A DNA stretch of 64,000 nucleotides from Climacium dendroides. Lineage: Eukaryota > Streptophyta > Bryopsida > Hypnales > Climaciaceae. Positions 1-11,950 of this stretch are shown here, in pieces (the first letter of the stretch is position 1; each line of letters opens with the position of its first letter). The position numbers and the translations under genes were made by a program. The notes under the pieces are model-generated. The model was given only the letters and a program-made list of their open reading frames with translations, made no database searches and had not been told where the DNA came from. The stretch spans positions 8,370,001-8,434,000 of the forward strand of contig OX467082.1 of NCBI GenBank assembly GCA_950106755.1. Direction: 5' to 3'.

Positions 1-371
1 TGAAATGTTCATGTTTACTAGAAATGTTCAAAAAAGAGATTGACAATTGAACTTCATCTTTCCTTCATTTAGGCTGCTTCTATAACTTTTTGTTTGGTGC
101 CTTGCACTTTAGTGTCCACAAGAGAGCAATTCTTACATTGCATGTATGTTTTTTTTTTGTTTTTTTTCAGCAAGCATGTTGAACAACACACTACAAGAGT
201 TTTTGTTAGGTAATATAAGTTAATTTAGAGAGGGTGATTTCATTTTAGATAAACCATTTGTCGCATTGCATGCATATTAATAGTAGGACTCATGTGCTAC
301 TCATTGATAATGACTCCTTTTGCAATGTGTGAGAATTGGAATATAAAGGGAGGCAACCCGTTTCTAACCAC
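1..371. repeat. AT-rich repeat, inverted copy of 46,622-46,975
   Basis: Read on the plus strand, this matches the reverse complement of 46,622-46,975 almost throughout, for example the words around cattTAGGCTGCTTC and GTGTCCACAAGAGAGCAATTC. The match continues into the adjoining TTAA-flanked element. The first 150 bases also resemble the 5' region of the gene at 22.2 kb (about 22,236-22,370), including a shared GTGTCCACAAG word, so this looks like decayed, duplicated genic DNA. No open frame of note. Confidence 0.75.
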
Positions 372-375
372 TTAA

Positions 376-1172
376 CCCCCTACAGGATTTTGACTATGTT
401 TTCACCAAAAATGCTCCAAAATTGCCATCTCTAGTACATGTACCAAATTTTTGAAAAAAATATATTTTTGGACACATCTAACCATAGGATCTTATATTGC
501 TTTGGTTTGAGAAGATGTGGGAAAAATTTCATAAATTTTCACCGTGTAGCTTGCAAGATATTAGCGTTTGAAGTAACAAAAAACCTTTTTGCAAAAAAAT
601 GGGTAGGTGCACTTCACAAGGTCAAATCATTATGAAAAAATGTCCAAAATGGTGGTTACTCTTTGGATTCATTCTTCAAGGCAAGGTTTCTACATGCTTG
701 AAATTTTTAAATCATTTGAAATTGTACAACATATAGGAAAAAAATAGAAAATAGAAAGAAGTAAAAACAGATTCAAAATACTAAATTGTTAACAATTTGT
801 TTATGGAATTGAAAAATGCCAATCCCAATGGGTGAAATGTGGTAATAAACCATCTATTCCTTACAGATTCCATAACTACCTACAAACTATCTACAACTAA
901 AACTTCCCATAACTTTCATCTCATTTATTAGATGGAATGATTCAAAGATTTCCACCTATATATAAATCTAAAGAATGAATTTCAAAATTTTATTTTTTTA
1001 AAAATGATTTTTAAAGAAGTTTTTTTTTTCTGTCCGGATTGCCTGTTGAATGTTGAAAATGACATATCATACAATAACTTTTTAACCATGTAGTCAAAAG
1101 TTATGAAAATTGTTGGACCTTAAAGCTACTCCTTAGGCACATGTTGTGTACAAATTTCAATGAAAAAAAAGA
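376..1172 (+). mobile_element. Truncated TTAA-flanked element (CCC-end family)
   Basis: A TTAA at 372-375 is followed by CCCCCTACAGG and then a subterminal stretch with ACTATGTTTTCACC. The complete elements at 31,064-31,984 and 45,761-46,617 (inverted) share that stretch. Homology stops near 1,172, where a different repeat begins, so the right end is missing. No transposase frame is visible. This is a non-autonomous relic. Confidence 0.7.
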
Positions 1173-1640
1173 GGTGAAGATTTTGGACCCCTTACTTACT
1201 TCTTAAAATGGAAGAATTTTTTCTATTCTAAAAGTTTTTATTTTGAATTATTGATATTTTGAATTGATAATAATTAGTTATAAATTTTTGAAGAAAAAAG
1301 ATACACTATAGAGCTAAAAATAACTTTGGATCCTTTACTTACCACATAAAAAATTGTCTAAAAAATGAATTAAAAAAATCCTGTAAATAACTCCCTATTG
1401 AAAGTTTATTTTTCTTGAATATTGATGCAATGGTCATCCAAATGTATTCTCTATAAATGTTTGAGTTGAAAAAATGCCATTTCAATTCATTTTTCAACCT
1501 ATTATAATAGTCATTTTAAATGTCATGTGAGTTGGGAATTTTTGGTAATAGAAATCTATAGTCATTATTAATCAAAATTTTAAAATTATAGATTGAAATT
1601 ATATGGGGAATTTTATTAAAATGGCGATATTCTACATGCC
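1173..1640 (+). repeat. Relic of a 540-570 bp dispersed AT-rich element
   Basis: The sequence matches the interior of the repeat at 41,560-42,130 in the same orientation and of 4,628-5,171 and 58,106-58,648 in the opposite orientation. A shared landmark is GATACACT followed by an A-rich stretch and AAAAATAACTTT. The terminal inverted repeats of those copies are not recognisable here. It abuts the broken right side of the TTAA element just upstream, which suggests it landed inside that element or took part in its truncation. Confidence 0.6.
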
Positions 1641-4627
1641 ATTTATATGAGTCAAGAGCACATACGACAATGCTTCTCAGCATGTCAACCTCATAGATGT
1701 GCCAATTTTGTCCCCAATGAGTCCAAATTGCAACACAACTTCCATCTTTCTATCAATTTCTTCCATTTTGTAATCCCCCTTTGTGCCAGTTTAATGAAGT
1801 TTCCTATTTATAGTATATTCCAAAGTAAATAGGGGGTCAAAAAATCACTTTGCCGCACATGGTATACAAAATCCCCATAGAGTGACCTCCCCTCATCTTG
1901 AGCATTGGTTTCACTATGAGCATTGAATTAATAATGAATGAAAAGATACTGTTTTTTTATAATAGAAGAACATTTATTAAACATGGATATGTCACAAGTT
2001 GGTTTAATGCTCTATTGAGCAATGTGAATGGTATTATTACCAAATTGAACCAACCAACTAACTTGACGTCCAATGACCATTAGCAAATGATAAGGGCGGC
2101 TTGGCATCATTAATAATTCATTAAGCAAATAATTAAGGCTTTGTTAACAGTGACAAGAAGATCCAAACAATCTCAACCTTTGAAGTTTGATCTCAAAATT
2201 AGTAGGGATGAACTACTACAATTGGCCCTAGCGTTCCATCTACCTTATCAAAGCTTACTCCTTGGGCAAGAAATAGTTAAGTGCAAATTGAAACTTGGTT
2301 ATTCTAAAAGTTCAACCCCAGTGTACATGCAAGTGGTTCACAAACATAGATGGGATACAATAGAAAGAAGCACCATGAGCAAATAGGATTACTACCTATT
2401 TTAATCTTCTAGTGAAATGCTTTTTAAGCAAGAAAATATGACTTTGTCTCAATGCTCCAGAAATAGCTAAATTTATAGAAAAGTTTATTGTGGAAATATG
2501 TACAATAGGGATCTTTTGTTTTCATGCATTTTTTTGTGTTTATCCTTTGTGAAGTCTACAACACGTGTTAATGGACTTAAGACACCTTGTGTACCTCACT
2601 TACAATACATTGGGTTGTTTTGTCCTTGAGATGGGCACAAGGGAGGTCCATTACCTCTTGGAGCTTGGATCAATTTCATGATTTGAAGACCCTCACCTTC
2701 CACTTTATGTTAGATTTGCTTTTAGAAACAAGTTTAATTATATTATATTTTGATCTTTCTTATCTTTATATCCAATCACCTATTTGTCTATTTTTGGATG
2801 CTTTGTCATTCTAAGATAAAAATATTATATAGGTATCATGATAAACTAGTGATAAAAATGTTTAAATAGTGCCATGACACCACTTCTTGTCTTAGGAAAA
2901 AAATATGCTTTGAGTGGTCAAATTGAACTATGACTATCCCAAATAGATGCTATAGATTGACTCCAAAGAGAGGATATGTGTTCAAAAAAGAGCATATGTG
3001 ATACATGATAAAAAATAAGATATATATTCAAAGAAATGGGGAAGATAGGAAAAACTATAAGGTTATGGAGCTCATCACAATTTAAAATTTGTTGTGATTT
3101 GAAACAAGAAACTACACATAGCAACATGATGTGAAACTAAAATGGTTGGATTTAAGCTAAGTAACGCTGTCAAGTAGGCATGTTCCAAAAAGAGCCTTTT
3201 TTCCCACCAATTCCTTTTTTTGTTAGATTTTATCTTCTCTTCATGTATTAAACCTTGAAATATGGTGTTTTTTTTTTTTAAAAAAGAGCCATTTTAATCA
3301 CTATTAGCATTCAATTTGATAGCTCAAATCATGTACGACTCATTGATAGCAATGACTCATCTTGTGATGTCCAACAATTGGAGGATTATGGATTATGGAG
3401 TTCTATAGGTCATGCCTTTACAATTTATGTATAGTATGGAAAATAAACATATCCGAAGGTCTTGGCATACAACCTTTTCTATGGTCTTTGCACATAGTAT
3501 GGATAATGAATATGTAGTGAGCCATCCGAAAAAAATCTCATTTCTTAACTTGTCAAGGTCAATGTATCAAAAAAATGAATGTGGACAAAACAATTGATTA
3601 TAGCCATTTTGACTTGTTATTTCATCCATTCAATTTTTTGTGAAGAATGTGCTATTGATTGTTTAATATTTTTTAACATATAGAGTTTGAAAAATCTTTT
3701 GCACAAATATGCAATACATTTGAGAAAAGAAGCATTCTATGAATTTTTAGATATAGAAATATCTACACCAAAGAACTTTGTAGCTTAAGAAAAAAACTAA
3801 ATTTGAAAAAATTGATCAAAATTAAAAAGTTTCATTTCAAGCCTCCTACAATAATTCATTAAAAAGCTGTCAGAAATTTATGAATAATCAAAATTTGAAA
3901 TAATGATTATTTTTAATTTATTTATATTTCGTAAATTTATTGATGACTTTATAACAATTCTTTTAAACTCATCAAATCCCAATGTACTCTACAATGTTTA
4001 GGGGCTACAAATACCTTGTATTTGCTATGAATTTTCTTCACTTTTTATTCAAAAACTCATCCAATTTTTGTAAGACATCTAAAAAATCTATGGCTCACAG
4101 AAGACATGATTTCATCCCTAAAAAATGAATGTATGTTGTTAAAGATTGATTTAGGGGAAATATCCAATTTCGGTCACCTAAATGTTAAATCCATTGATCA
4201 CCATACAAAAATAATTTGGCAATGTCAAACTCTCTAATCTTGATGCAAATTTGACCATAAAATGAGATTTCTTGAATTTAATGAAATACAATTCTTAAAG
4301 TTTGGTTTCTTCACCAACAAGAAATTTTTTCAATTATCCAAGATTCAATAATTTATTGCAAATCCAGATTAGGATATATAATTACAATGTTTGATTTTTC
4401 AATTGTAGAAACATAGGATAAGTATTATTACTCCAAGACATTCCACACTATTATGCACACCCATGGAGGAATTTTCAAGTTTCTTGAGAGAATTTTGTAT
4501 TTGATATGAATTTTCTTCACTTTTTACCATAAAAAATCACAGATAATTTTAAGTTTTCACAAAAGAAAATGAAATTTTTATGACTTATAGGAGACATATG
4601 ATTCTATCTTTGAAAGCTCGGGGTGTA
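1641..4627. other. AT-rich intergenic DNA, no gene seen
   Basis: Only short, unconvincing frames occur here. Nothing resembles a known domain, and no splice-linked coding exons were found. A weak similarity to the 240-330 repeat lies near 3,300-3,400. The frame at 2,141-2,386 has no recognisable motif. Confidence 0.6.
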
Positions 4628-5171
4628 CACCTAGTTCTACTACAACAAACCACATGCGAAACAAGTGGTTTCTAATAAAATATAATTCTTACTTCAAATT
4701 TTCAGCATTGTTTACTAATGACTATAGGATTCTACTCCCAAAATTTCAAACTTAAATAAAATATGGAATGATTTCTAGAAGAGGTTAAAAATGCACTAAA
4801 ATGACATGTTTTTTGACCCAAATATTTTCAAAGAACACATTTAGATGACCATTGCATCAATTTTCAACTCAAAATGAGTTTTCAATAGAGATTTATTTTT
4901 AAGAATTTTTTGTTCATTTTTTAGACAATTTTTTCTTATATAATATAGGGGTGTGTAAGTTATTTTTTAGTTCTACAGTGTATCTTTTTACTTCAAAAAT
5001 TTGTAACTAATTATTATTAACAAATAAAAATATCAATAATTCAAAACATAAACTTTCAAAATAGAAAAAATCTATTCATATTTTTTTCATTTCATTTTAT
5101 TTGAAATTCAAGAAGTACATAAGGTATCCACAATTTTGTTTGCACATGGTTTTTAATGGACATTCTATGTG
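4628..5171 (-). mobile_element. 544-bp MITE-like element with short inverted ends
   Basis: The ends are CACCTAGTTC on the left and CTATGTG on the right. Imperfect subterminal inverted words (AAACCACATG type) are also present. The copy at 58,106-58,648 is the same length to within a base and has CACTTAG...CTAAGTG ends. Interior sequence is shared with 41,560-42,130 and 1,173-1,640. There is no coding capacity, so a non-autonomous DNA transposon is the likeliest reading. The superfamily is not clear. Confidence 0.6.
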
Positions 5172-6724
5172 CCCTGCTAAGATTGAAAGTAAATAAACAA
5201 GAATTCAAGAATATTAGTCAAAAAATGAAAACATACAAAGCAGAGAAATTTTGAAGGGGCTTTTTTGTGGTCATATATTCTTCTCTGTGAGGGTTAATCC
5301 TTGAAAGACCAAGGCATGTGTCAAGAAAAATTTGTCAAGAACTACCACATTTTAGAGCAATGGGAATTTTATTTTTACAAAGATTTAAACCATACAAGTT
5401 TGTACTAGACTACCATAAGAATGCAAGGAATGTTTTTAGAAACTTTGATTGTGTAGATTGATAGATTATGGCATTTGAAGTTAGAAGTTTTTTTTTTCTT
5501 ACTTTACTTGACAAGTTTAGCAAACTTTAAATCCTAAAATGAGATTCTTGCATTGCCTGTGGTTATTTTTTGGAGCAGTTGCATCCTATATCATGTTAGT
5601 TGCATACCTACCAAATTCAAAAGACTAAGAGGAGGGTTTGTGCACATGGTGCCTAAGTTGTGCCAAATGTTTAGGAGGCACCTAATTAGATATTCCCACC
5701 AAGGGGGTACAAGTTTACACCTTGTGTCAAAATGTTGTGAGCCTTTGACCCAAATTGCTTTTGTGTACAACTACTTGAATGTTTTTGTGTACATTGACCA
5801 ATCACTTGGTCTTTTACAAGTTGAGAGAGTTGTTCATTGTCTCTCATCATTTTGTTGATCAGGGCTTTTTTTTTTTACTTTGGGACGCCCAATTGAACTA
5901 GAAGAAAATAACTTTCTTAAACAATGCCCAAAAACATGCCAAAAAACTTGGATAAAATTTCCAAAACGCTTTGAATTAAAAAAAAATCTTGGATGAAATT
6001 ACCAAATTATGAATGAGAACCGAATTATAGATCTGTAATTATATGCTAATGTGATATTTTCTATCCAACATTTGGATGAAAGTTGAAATTTGGAGCACCA
6101 CTGTAACATTTATATCGCCACTTTGGAAAATGAAAAACAACAACAACACTGCTGCTGATCACTGTCTCGCAGGCAAAGCTTCTGAAGGACGACACATTTT
6201 CAACACCATGTTTTTGTGTAGTGTGCACTTGTGCAATTCCCAATGGAAAGGTGGGTCATCACAATCCGATGATTTTGCAACTTGATTTCATCCACACACG
6301 AGAAATGAACAACAAGAGGTACAACAATACACTATGATCATGAAAAGATGTACTGTAGTATTATTTGAAACGGAGTCAGACTTGAGCAAAGGTCCGCCAA
6401 TGCAAAGTATAAACTTGCAAGCTGCCAAACTCCGTCGTGAACCCCATTCGGCATTTGGCAACTCGGTGAAGTCAAATTGCTTTAAAACCTCATCAAGCTC
6501 TTCGATGGAAGCTAATAGTAGTTTAATTCGCCTGGAATACTAGCTTACTGTTCAGTACTTCTCGTAGCTAGCTAGCCGGCCGACAGACTCTGTCTGCGGA
6601 AGTTCGACATGATTGTCGGTTTAGGAAAGCTACGACGCTGTACATGCACGCGAGGAGCATCCCGCCTTAATAGAACTTATAATAATAGGTGTGTCTGCCT
6701 GAAAAAACACAGTCAAGTCATATA
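5172..6724. other. AT-rich DNA passing into a GC-richer region, no gene seen
   Basis: The stretch 5,930-6,130 matches the reverse complement of about 47,070-47,240 (shared TTGGATAGAAAATATCACAT word), so it is another dispersed repeat. From about 6,080 the base composition rises, and several short frames on both strands overlap. None shows a domain, and none has a counterpart in the other duplicated segments. Confidence 0.5.
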
Positions 6725-7751
6725 GGAAAACAAGAGTTGGAACTCTCTGGGTCTTGAATTTTTGATAAGCAGATTTGAGTTTTGATTCTCTGGGAGTTTC
6801 ACTCATCGGTCGGAGCAGGAAGGATCCGTAGGAGCAGCAACTAAGTCCGATCCACTGACTTCCAAGCTAGCAGACCTTCTTCTTCTTCCCATTTTCTCTT
6901 CTGTGACACAGATTGAGAATCAGTTGCAGAAGAGAGGAACCGGCAAGCACGCTTATCGGCTCACCAGGGGTACGACCAAAGTTCAACACTTGGAAACGGT
7001 TCTTCAATGGAATCAAGACAGAGTTGGGGCGCTGGAGGAGCTTGTTGTTGGAGGGGGTCCGCCACCTGAAGTTCCAGGCTGGCTCGTGGGTCCTGCAGCG
7101 GCAGAGAGGGAGAGCGGAACCTAGATTTTAGCTCCACGTGCTAAGCTTATGGCTACCCACCAAGTCAACGAATAAGATCGCAGTTTGCCAGCCTCTGCTT
7201 GTGTGGCAGAGAATAAAAAATTGCAAAAAAAAGAAGGTCAGAGATCCTTTTGAACAGGAACCCCGGAATCCCAGATCCGCGGAAGCCCAACTGGAGGCTC
7301 ATCGCCTTTCTCTGAATATTCTTCACTTGGTTGCTTCCTCCATTCACTTGCAGGCATCCCCTCAGAACCGAGTGATCGAGTAACTCCCGAACGAAGTCTA
7401 AGAATTCCCATGAAGCGCTCTGTTCCATCTTTCAAATTTCCCAAATAGAAACGCCAGTCCAGATCTGCGGGGCCATTCTGCTCGAGGAGACTAGGGTGTC
7501 TCTACCACTGTTGATCCCAGATGCTTGCTTGTAAGGCACAAAGAATGGCAAAGCTTGATGTAATGGAGTTCGTGGTCGCTTTTGATTCCAATATCTGCCT
7601 TGTCAAAGTCAGTCTCACTAGACATGATTCAGAATACAGTCGCAGTTGTGACTTGTTCCTTGGCATGGAGTACACAAATTATTTTTTGCTGGATGTTGAC
7701 TCCATATTCTAGCCTCCACTGCGAAAAACAATCACCCTCCTTCCCCATCCC

Positions 7752-8003
7752 TAGAAACAAAGAAAAGAAGCAAGCAAGCATTCGAATGTGGAAATGAAAC
7801 AATACATAAAGAGAACAAAGAAGAGAGCAAAGGAGAAGGGAAGAGAAGGAAAGGGAAACGGAGAGAAGGAAGGAGAAATAGAGAAGAAAAGAGATGCAAA
7901 GTGACGAAGAAAATACAACTTATAGAAGAGTGAAATGGACAAAACAATAAAATGCAAGAAAGGAACATTGGACAACCCTCTAGAAAGGGAAAAAAGGGGA
8001 AAA
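7752..8003 (-). repeat. Long polypyrimidine tract (minus strand), copy A
   Basis: On the plus strand this is about 250 bases of nearly pure purine (GAAGGAGAAAGGG type). The equivalent tracts in B, C and D are pyrimidine-rich on the plus strand, consistent with the inversion. On the gene strand the B, C and D tracts run into a TTTTTTGCAG acceptor-like site. It could be part of an intron in the 3' untranslated region of the SANT gene. Frames rich in F, S and L across it are compositional artefacts. Confidence 0.7.
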
Positions 8004-8629
8004 GACAAGATCATGATTCATACCAAACTTCAAAAATCAAAAGATACAGCAACTTCAAACTCGAAATTATGATGCCATGAGGAGGCAAAAGTTCAAGATC
8101 GAAATAGCAAAAGTCCTCTCCCTTACAAAAGCCAACCAAAAGAATTGCATTCCCGCGAACACAAACTTCATGGCAATGACCTGCTGAGGACTGAAAACAG
8201 AAGCTAATTCTATCGTAGCTCCATGAACGACTAGCAAGCTTGTATTCGTGCTTCAAAGACCCACGTCATGACACCACACTCACGCATGGAAAATACGAAA
8301 TTCAACATTAACTTCAACAGACGAGCATTGTGTGAGGCACATACCGCCAACGCGGGCTCGCCCTGGTCAATCCCATCTGGCAGAACGAGAGGCTGAAGAG
8401 TAATGTAAGACGACAACATCCAAAAAATAGAGGAACAGAATGTTGAAGCAGAAGAGGAAGTAGAGGCTCCATTAATCCCAGTGGAGGTTCCGCTGACCAT
8501 ACACGTGAACTAGGATTTCTGCTTCGTGTGAACTCAACAAACCTATTGACATTGAGTTTTTCGCACTTCAGTTTTAGCTCAAACGAAAGTAGAGGTGGCG
8601 CAAGTTTCTAGATTGTTCTAGGGAAAGGC

Positions 8630-9682
8630 TCAAGGTTCACCTGTACAGTGAAAGGTTAATTAGCATTGCATCCAACACATGGGATAGACATGAGAGGACA
8701 AGCGATTTGCTTTACCCAAAGTTGAGGAGTTGGGTACGAAACCAGTGCCCTTTGATGAGCTTCCAGCTCCGTTCGTTTTCGATTTCTTCTTGGGTCTGGG
8801 TGGGCAGTAATCGCGAATCTGATTGTACCACTCTTCCGTCAACGGAGGTGACACCTTCATTTCGAAAAAGTCCTTTTCACTCAACTGCTTGAACTCCTTC
8901 AGCTGCTCATCACAGAATTTCTTCATTGTGCTGAAGGACCTCTTGAGCGTGTCCATCCTCCCTCGACACTCATGCCCCGTCCTGCCTGGCACTGCCTTGG
9001 CTACGGCATCCCAATACGAGTCACTATCAGTGCTCTGCTCCATTCGAGTACACGCTTTCTTCGTAGTCGAAACTGCTTTCAACAGGTCATCTGTGTCCAT
9101 TTTAGCCCAATTCTTCCCACGTTCCTTGCGCTTCTTCTGGGCCACGACTATCCCTTCTCCTGCACTGACATTGAAATTTCCGGAGTTCGGAGACGATAAC
9201 GACAAACTCTCGAAGGGCAGCTCAAAGTCCCTACCTCCTTCGTTGGGCTTCATGGGAAGAGCAAGGTCCTCTTCCTGAACAGTTTCACTTTGAGCTCCGT
9301 CTCCATGCTTGCTTATGTCGTCGCCTACCGGACTGTGAGTCGGAGCAGGCTGCGTGGTCTCCATCCCGACCACTGAAAAAAACCATGGCAGAAAAGGGTT
9401 CAAAAACAAGTTAGTTCCACAGGATTAGACTTAGTTAGTAATGTAAGACATGGAATTGATGCACGTGGATTTCAAGGGCCAATAGAAGGCTGTATTCATC
9501 GCATACTGCCAAAGTTGCATATGTGCCTGACCTTGTTCTGCAACTTCCATGGCACTGGGGGTTCGTGAGTCAACAATAGAATTCTTAAAAACACCAGTCT
9601 TTAACACGGCTTCCTTTATCTCCCGTGCCCGCGCAGCCAAAACGCTCTCCAGAACCATGGGGTCATCAAACTCAGTCATCAT
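8630..9682 (-). CDS. Trihelix/Myb-SANT-like DNA-binding protein, copy A
   Basis: The spliced model is complement(join(8630..8640, 8716..9372, 9532..9682)), 272 residues. Exon 1 starts at the first of two adjacent ATGs. Donors (AAG|GTCAGG, G|GTAAAG) and acceptors (TTTCAG|TGG, TACAG|GTG) keep the frame and are shared with copies B-D. The middle exon carries a basic run (KKRKERGK), then a trihelix-like domain with spaced tryptophans (GKNWAK, then YWDAVAKAVPGRTGHECRGR), and a second basic run (RPKKKSKT). This fits a nuclear DNA-binding protein; target and role are unknown. In this copy exon 3 reads only three codons before a stop, unlike D. It could be a plant regulator or a domesticated transposon-associated SANT protein; no transposase is nearby. 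Confidence 0.75.
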
Positions 9683-11731
9683 TTCTGCTGGAGCTCTTAC
9701 TTGGACACAACGCCCGGTTGCTTTGAGTGCGGCTTCTTGACACAGAAGTACGTCTTGGGCCCTGACACAGAATAAAACCTGAAATACAGAAGCACATGTG
9801 AAGAAGACACCCAAGTCCGATTGGAGGTCAATCAAAATCGAAACACAAGAGATCCCACGTGTGCTAGTAAATTTGGCACACATGGAGTTAAACACAGCCT
9901 CAAATGTCGATCGGCTGAGAAAATAGAACATGGAAACAGGGAAATATCAAAATTCACTCTAGAAGTACAATTGCAAACACCAATAGGCTCTTCTCACAAT
10001 AGCAAATCGCGTGTGGGCTTCGTTTGAAATGGTTTCCAACAAGACACAATTGCAAACTGACTCAAAACAACATACGGTTAGGGCCACGATTTCGTTCTTA
10101 TGAGGAGAATCCCAAACCCCGAACCCTCCGACAGCTTCTTGTGCTCACCCAATTGCCTCCTCCGTGAAAATCTAGCGCAGAGTTCGTCTCACCAGTTCGA
10201 CAACAAACACAGAGTGCGAAACGGCTTTGGATTTCCAAGGTCCGGCGATGAACAGACGTGATGCTTGACTATGCCGAACAAATTCGAAGAGCACACACTT
10301 GCTGCTAGCTCGTAAGCTTCCACCACAACTGATCCATATCGGACTTGCTACAGTCCCGGAATTCAATCAAACAATGGCTTCAACGCAAAACCCTGCTTGG
10401 ATGTCTGGACTTATCGGACCTTCGCCATTTTTTATCGGAACTTCTACAGTGTACAGTAGTCGGAGGTAGACTGGGGTCGCTCCAGAGAAAACTATTTACT
10501 CTGGGAACTTAGTGACCTTGCATTCATTGTTTAGGAATTTGGGAAAAATAGGATTTGGAGAATGATCTTGAGAACGGATCCTTCCTTGCTCTGTAGAATA
10601 GACTTTAAGACACCAGCTTCAAATGTTTGGCAGTCATGATCAACGCAGTGCCACCGTGAAAGCTTGCTCTGCAATTAAAGCTCAGCCTGTGCAATCGCTC
10701 TCTCGTTTGTGAGTGATTACCTGTAGAATCATGAGGGTTGAGTTATGTGTTCTTCACATGCTGGATTTTGTGCTTCAGTGGTCCAGCAGTGGTGAGGAAT
10801 CAATCTTTTCTACTGTCATGTTAGATTTGACACAGAATGATGTTGGCGCTTACTATAGCCTCCAAGCGTTGTTGTCAATTTCAGTAGCTGTTTTGCTACA
10901 ATGAAGTCGACCATGGAAGGACTAAATTATCTGACATTGCAGCTCTTCCTTGAAGTCAGAATTTGGCTTCTGAACATGTGAACAATTGACCTGTGTGACA
11001 GTCAACGTCAATTTGGCGGGATTCTACAACTCTACACTTGTGAATCTCACAATTGAGAACTGCAGCAACCAATGCTGACGGGGTCTTGACAATCGTGAAG
11101 CTCAAATCCTGTAAAATCTCCTGCATTCAAATCCTGGAGCATTGAGAGATCGTAACATCGAAACAGAGACCGGATGGGAATTAAACAAGAAAATATAGCA
11201 CGATGATAACAGTAGAAGCATACTTATCCACGCATACAACTATCCTCGGGAACTAAAAATTGCCATATCAACTTTGGTTTTTCGAAAGCACATGCACATG
11301 TGAATCTTTAAACTGGCTGCCTCATGAACAATCATGGAGTGAAACAACCAACTAGAGCAAAGCACAAAGTACAAGCCACAATGGTCGTGGAGGTGAATTA
11401 ATGACATCGTGCGGATGGGAAAGTAGTTTCCCTTGGAAGTGATCGCGTTGAAGTTTAAATTTGGCTTTCTGAACACAACTCAACGCCATCACGTGCAATA
11501 GTTTCTAATCTTTACATTTCAAAATGAAAGAGTTGGAAAGGTAGCCAAATTGTTGTTAATCTCGAGATAGACCTATCTAACCAAGAACTATGAAATCATG
11601 CAATTCAATCTTTGTTATGGTACAAATGTCTACTGATCAATTCAAAAGCTTAGAACTAGGAGCACGGAATAACACCAGCATAGGCGGCAAAACAAGTGCG
11701 TTGGTACAGGTGGGTGTCAAATTACTGCACT

Positions 11732-11950
11732 CTACACAGCACTAGGCATGGTCCATATTGTCATGGAATCTTCACCCACAACATTCATTCCTGCTCTCAA
11801 ATACACTTCCTCCTCTTCTGCACTCTTCTTTGAAGTAGTGCTAGCTGTGGAGTTCACCATTTCTAGTTGTAAAAGTCACATAGCAACGGCCCGGAACGTT
11901 AATGCGCCGTGCTATGCATGCCAATCCATCAATCCCCGGTAAGAATTCTG
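11732..11950 (-). pseudogene. Fragment of the 24-kb coiled-coil gene (last 220 bp)
   Basis: On the minus strand this reproduces the end of the gene at 22.2-24.8 kb. The conserved tail can still be read as KKSAEEEEVYLRAGMN...GEDSM, ending in a stop at 11,734-11,732. Upstream, frameshifts break the part matching the WIGIARRM hydrophobic stretch. Nothing of the rest of the gene is present beyond about 11,950. It is a by-product of the segment A duplication. It lacks the short internal repeat (TSTKSVTPDGA) present in the intact gene. Confidence 0.85.

Larger units (their letters stand above)
6725..11950 (-). repeat. Segment A: inverted segmental copy of 24,535 to about 30,200
   Basis: Read on the minus strand, this follows the order of segment B throughout. 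It starts with the 3' end of the 24.7-kb coiled-coil gene, then noncoding DNA (shared words around 25,110 and 11,370), the SANT gene, the polypyrimidine tract, a small conserved frame and the GGGTACGACC region. The 3' limit is near 11,950, where similarity to the last coding exon of the 24-kb gene stops at about 24,535. It lacks the 260-bp insertion seen in B. Divergence from B is clearly larger than between B and C, so this is an older duplication. Confidence 0.85.

Noticed and set aside
2141..2386. 81-codon frame in AT-rich DNA
   Set aside because: No ATG at the listed start, no motif, no splice partner and no copy elsewhere.
8823..9278. 151-codon plus-strand frame opposite SANT gene A
   Set aside because: An antisense shadow; equivalents occur opposite B, C and D only because the sense sequence is conserved.
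6725..11950. Segments A-D as complete autonomous PIF/Harbinger transposons
   Set aside because: A SANT protein fits, but no DDE transposase, terminal repeats or target duplication was found at the segment borders.
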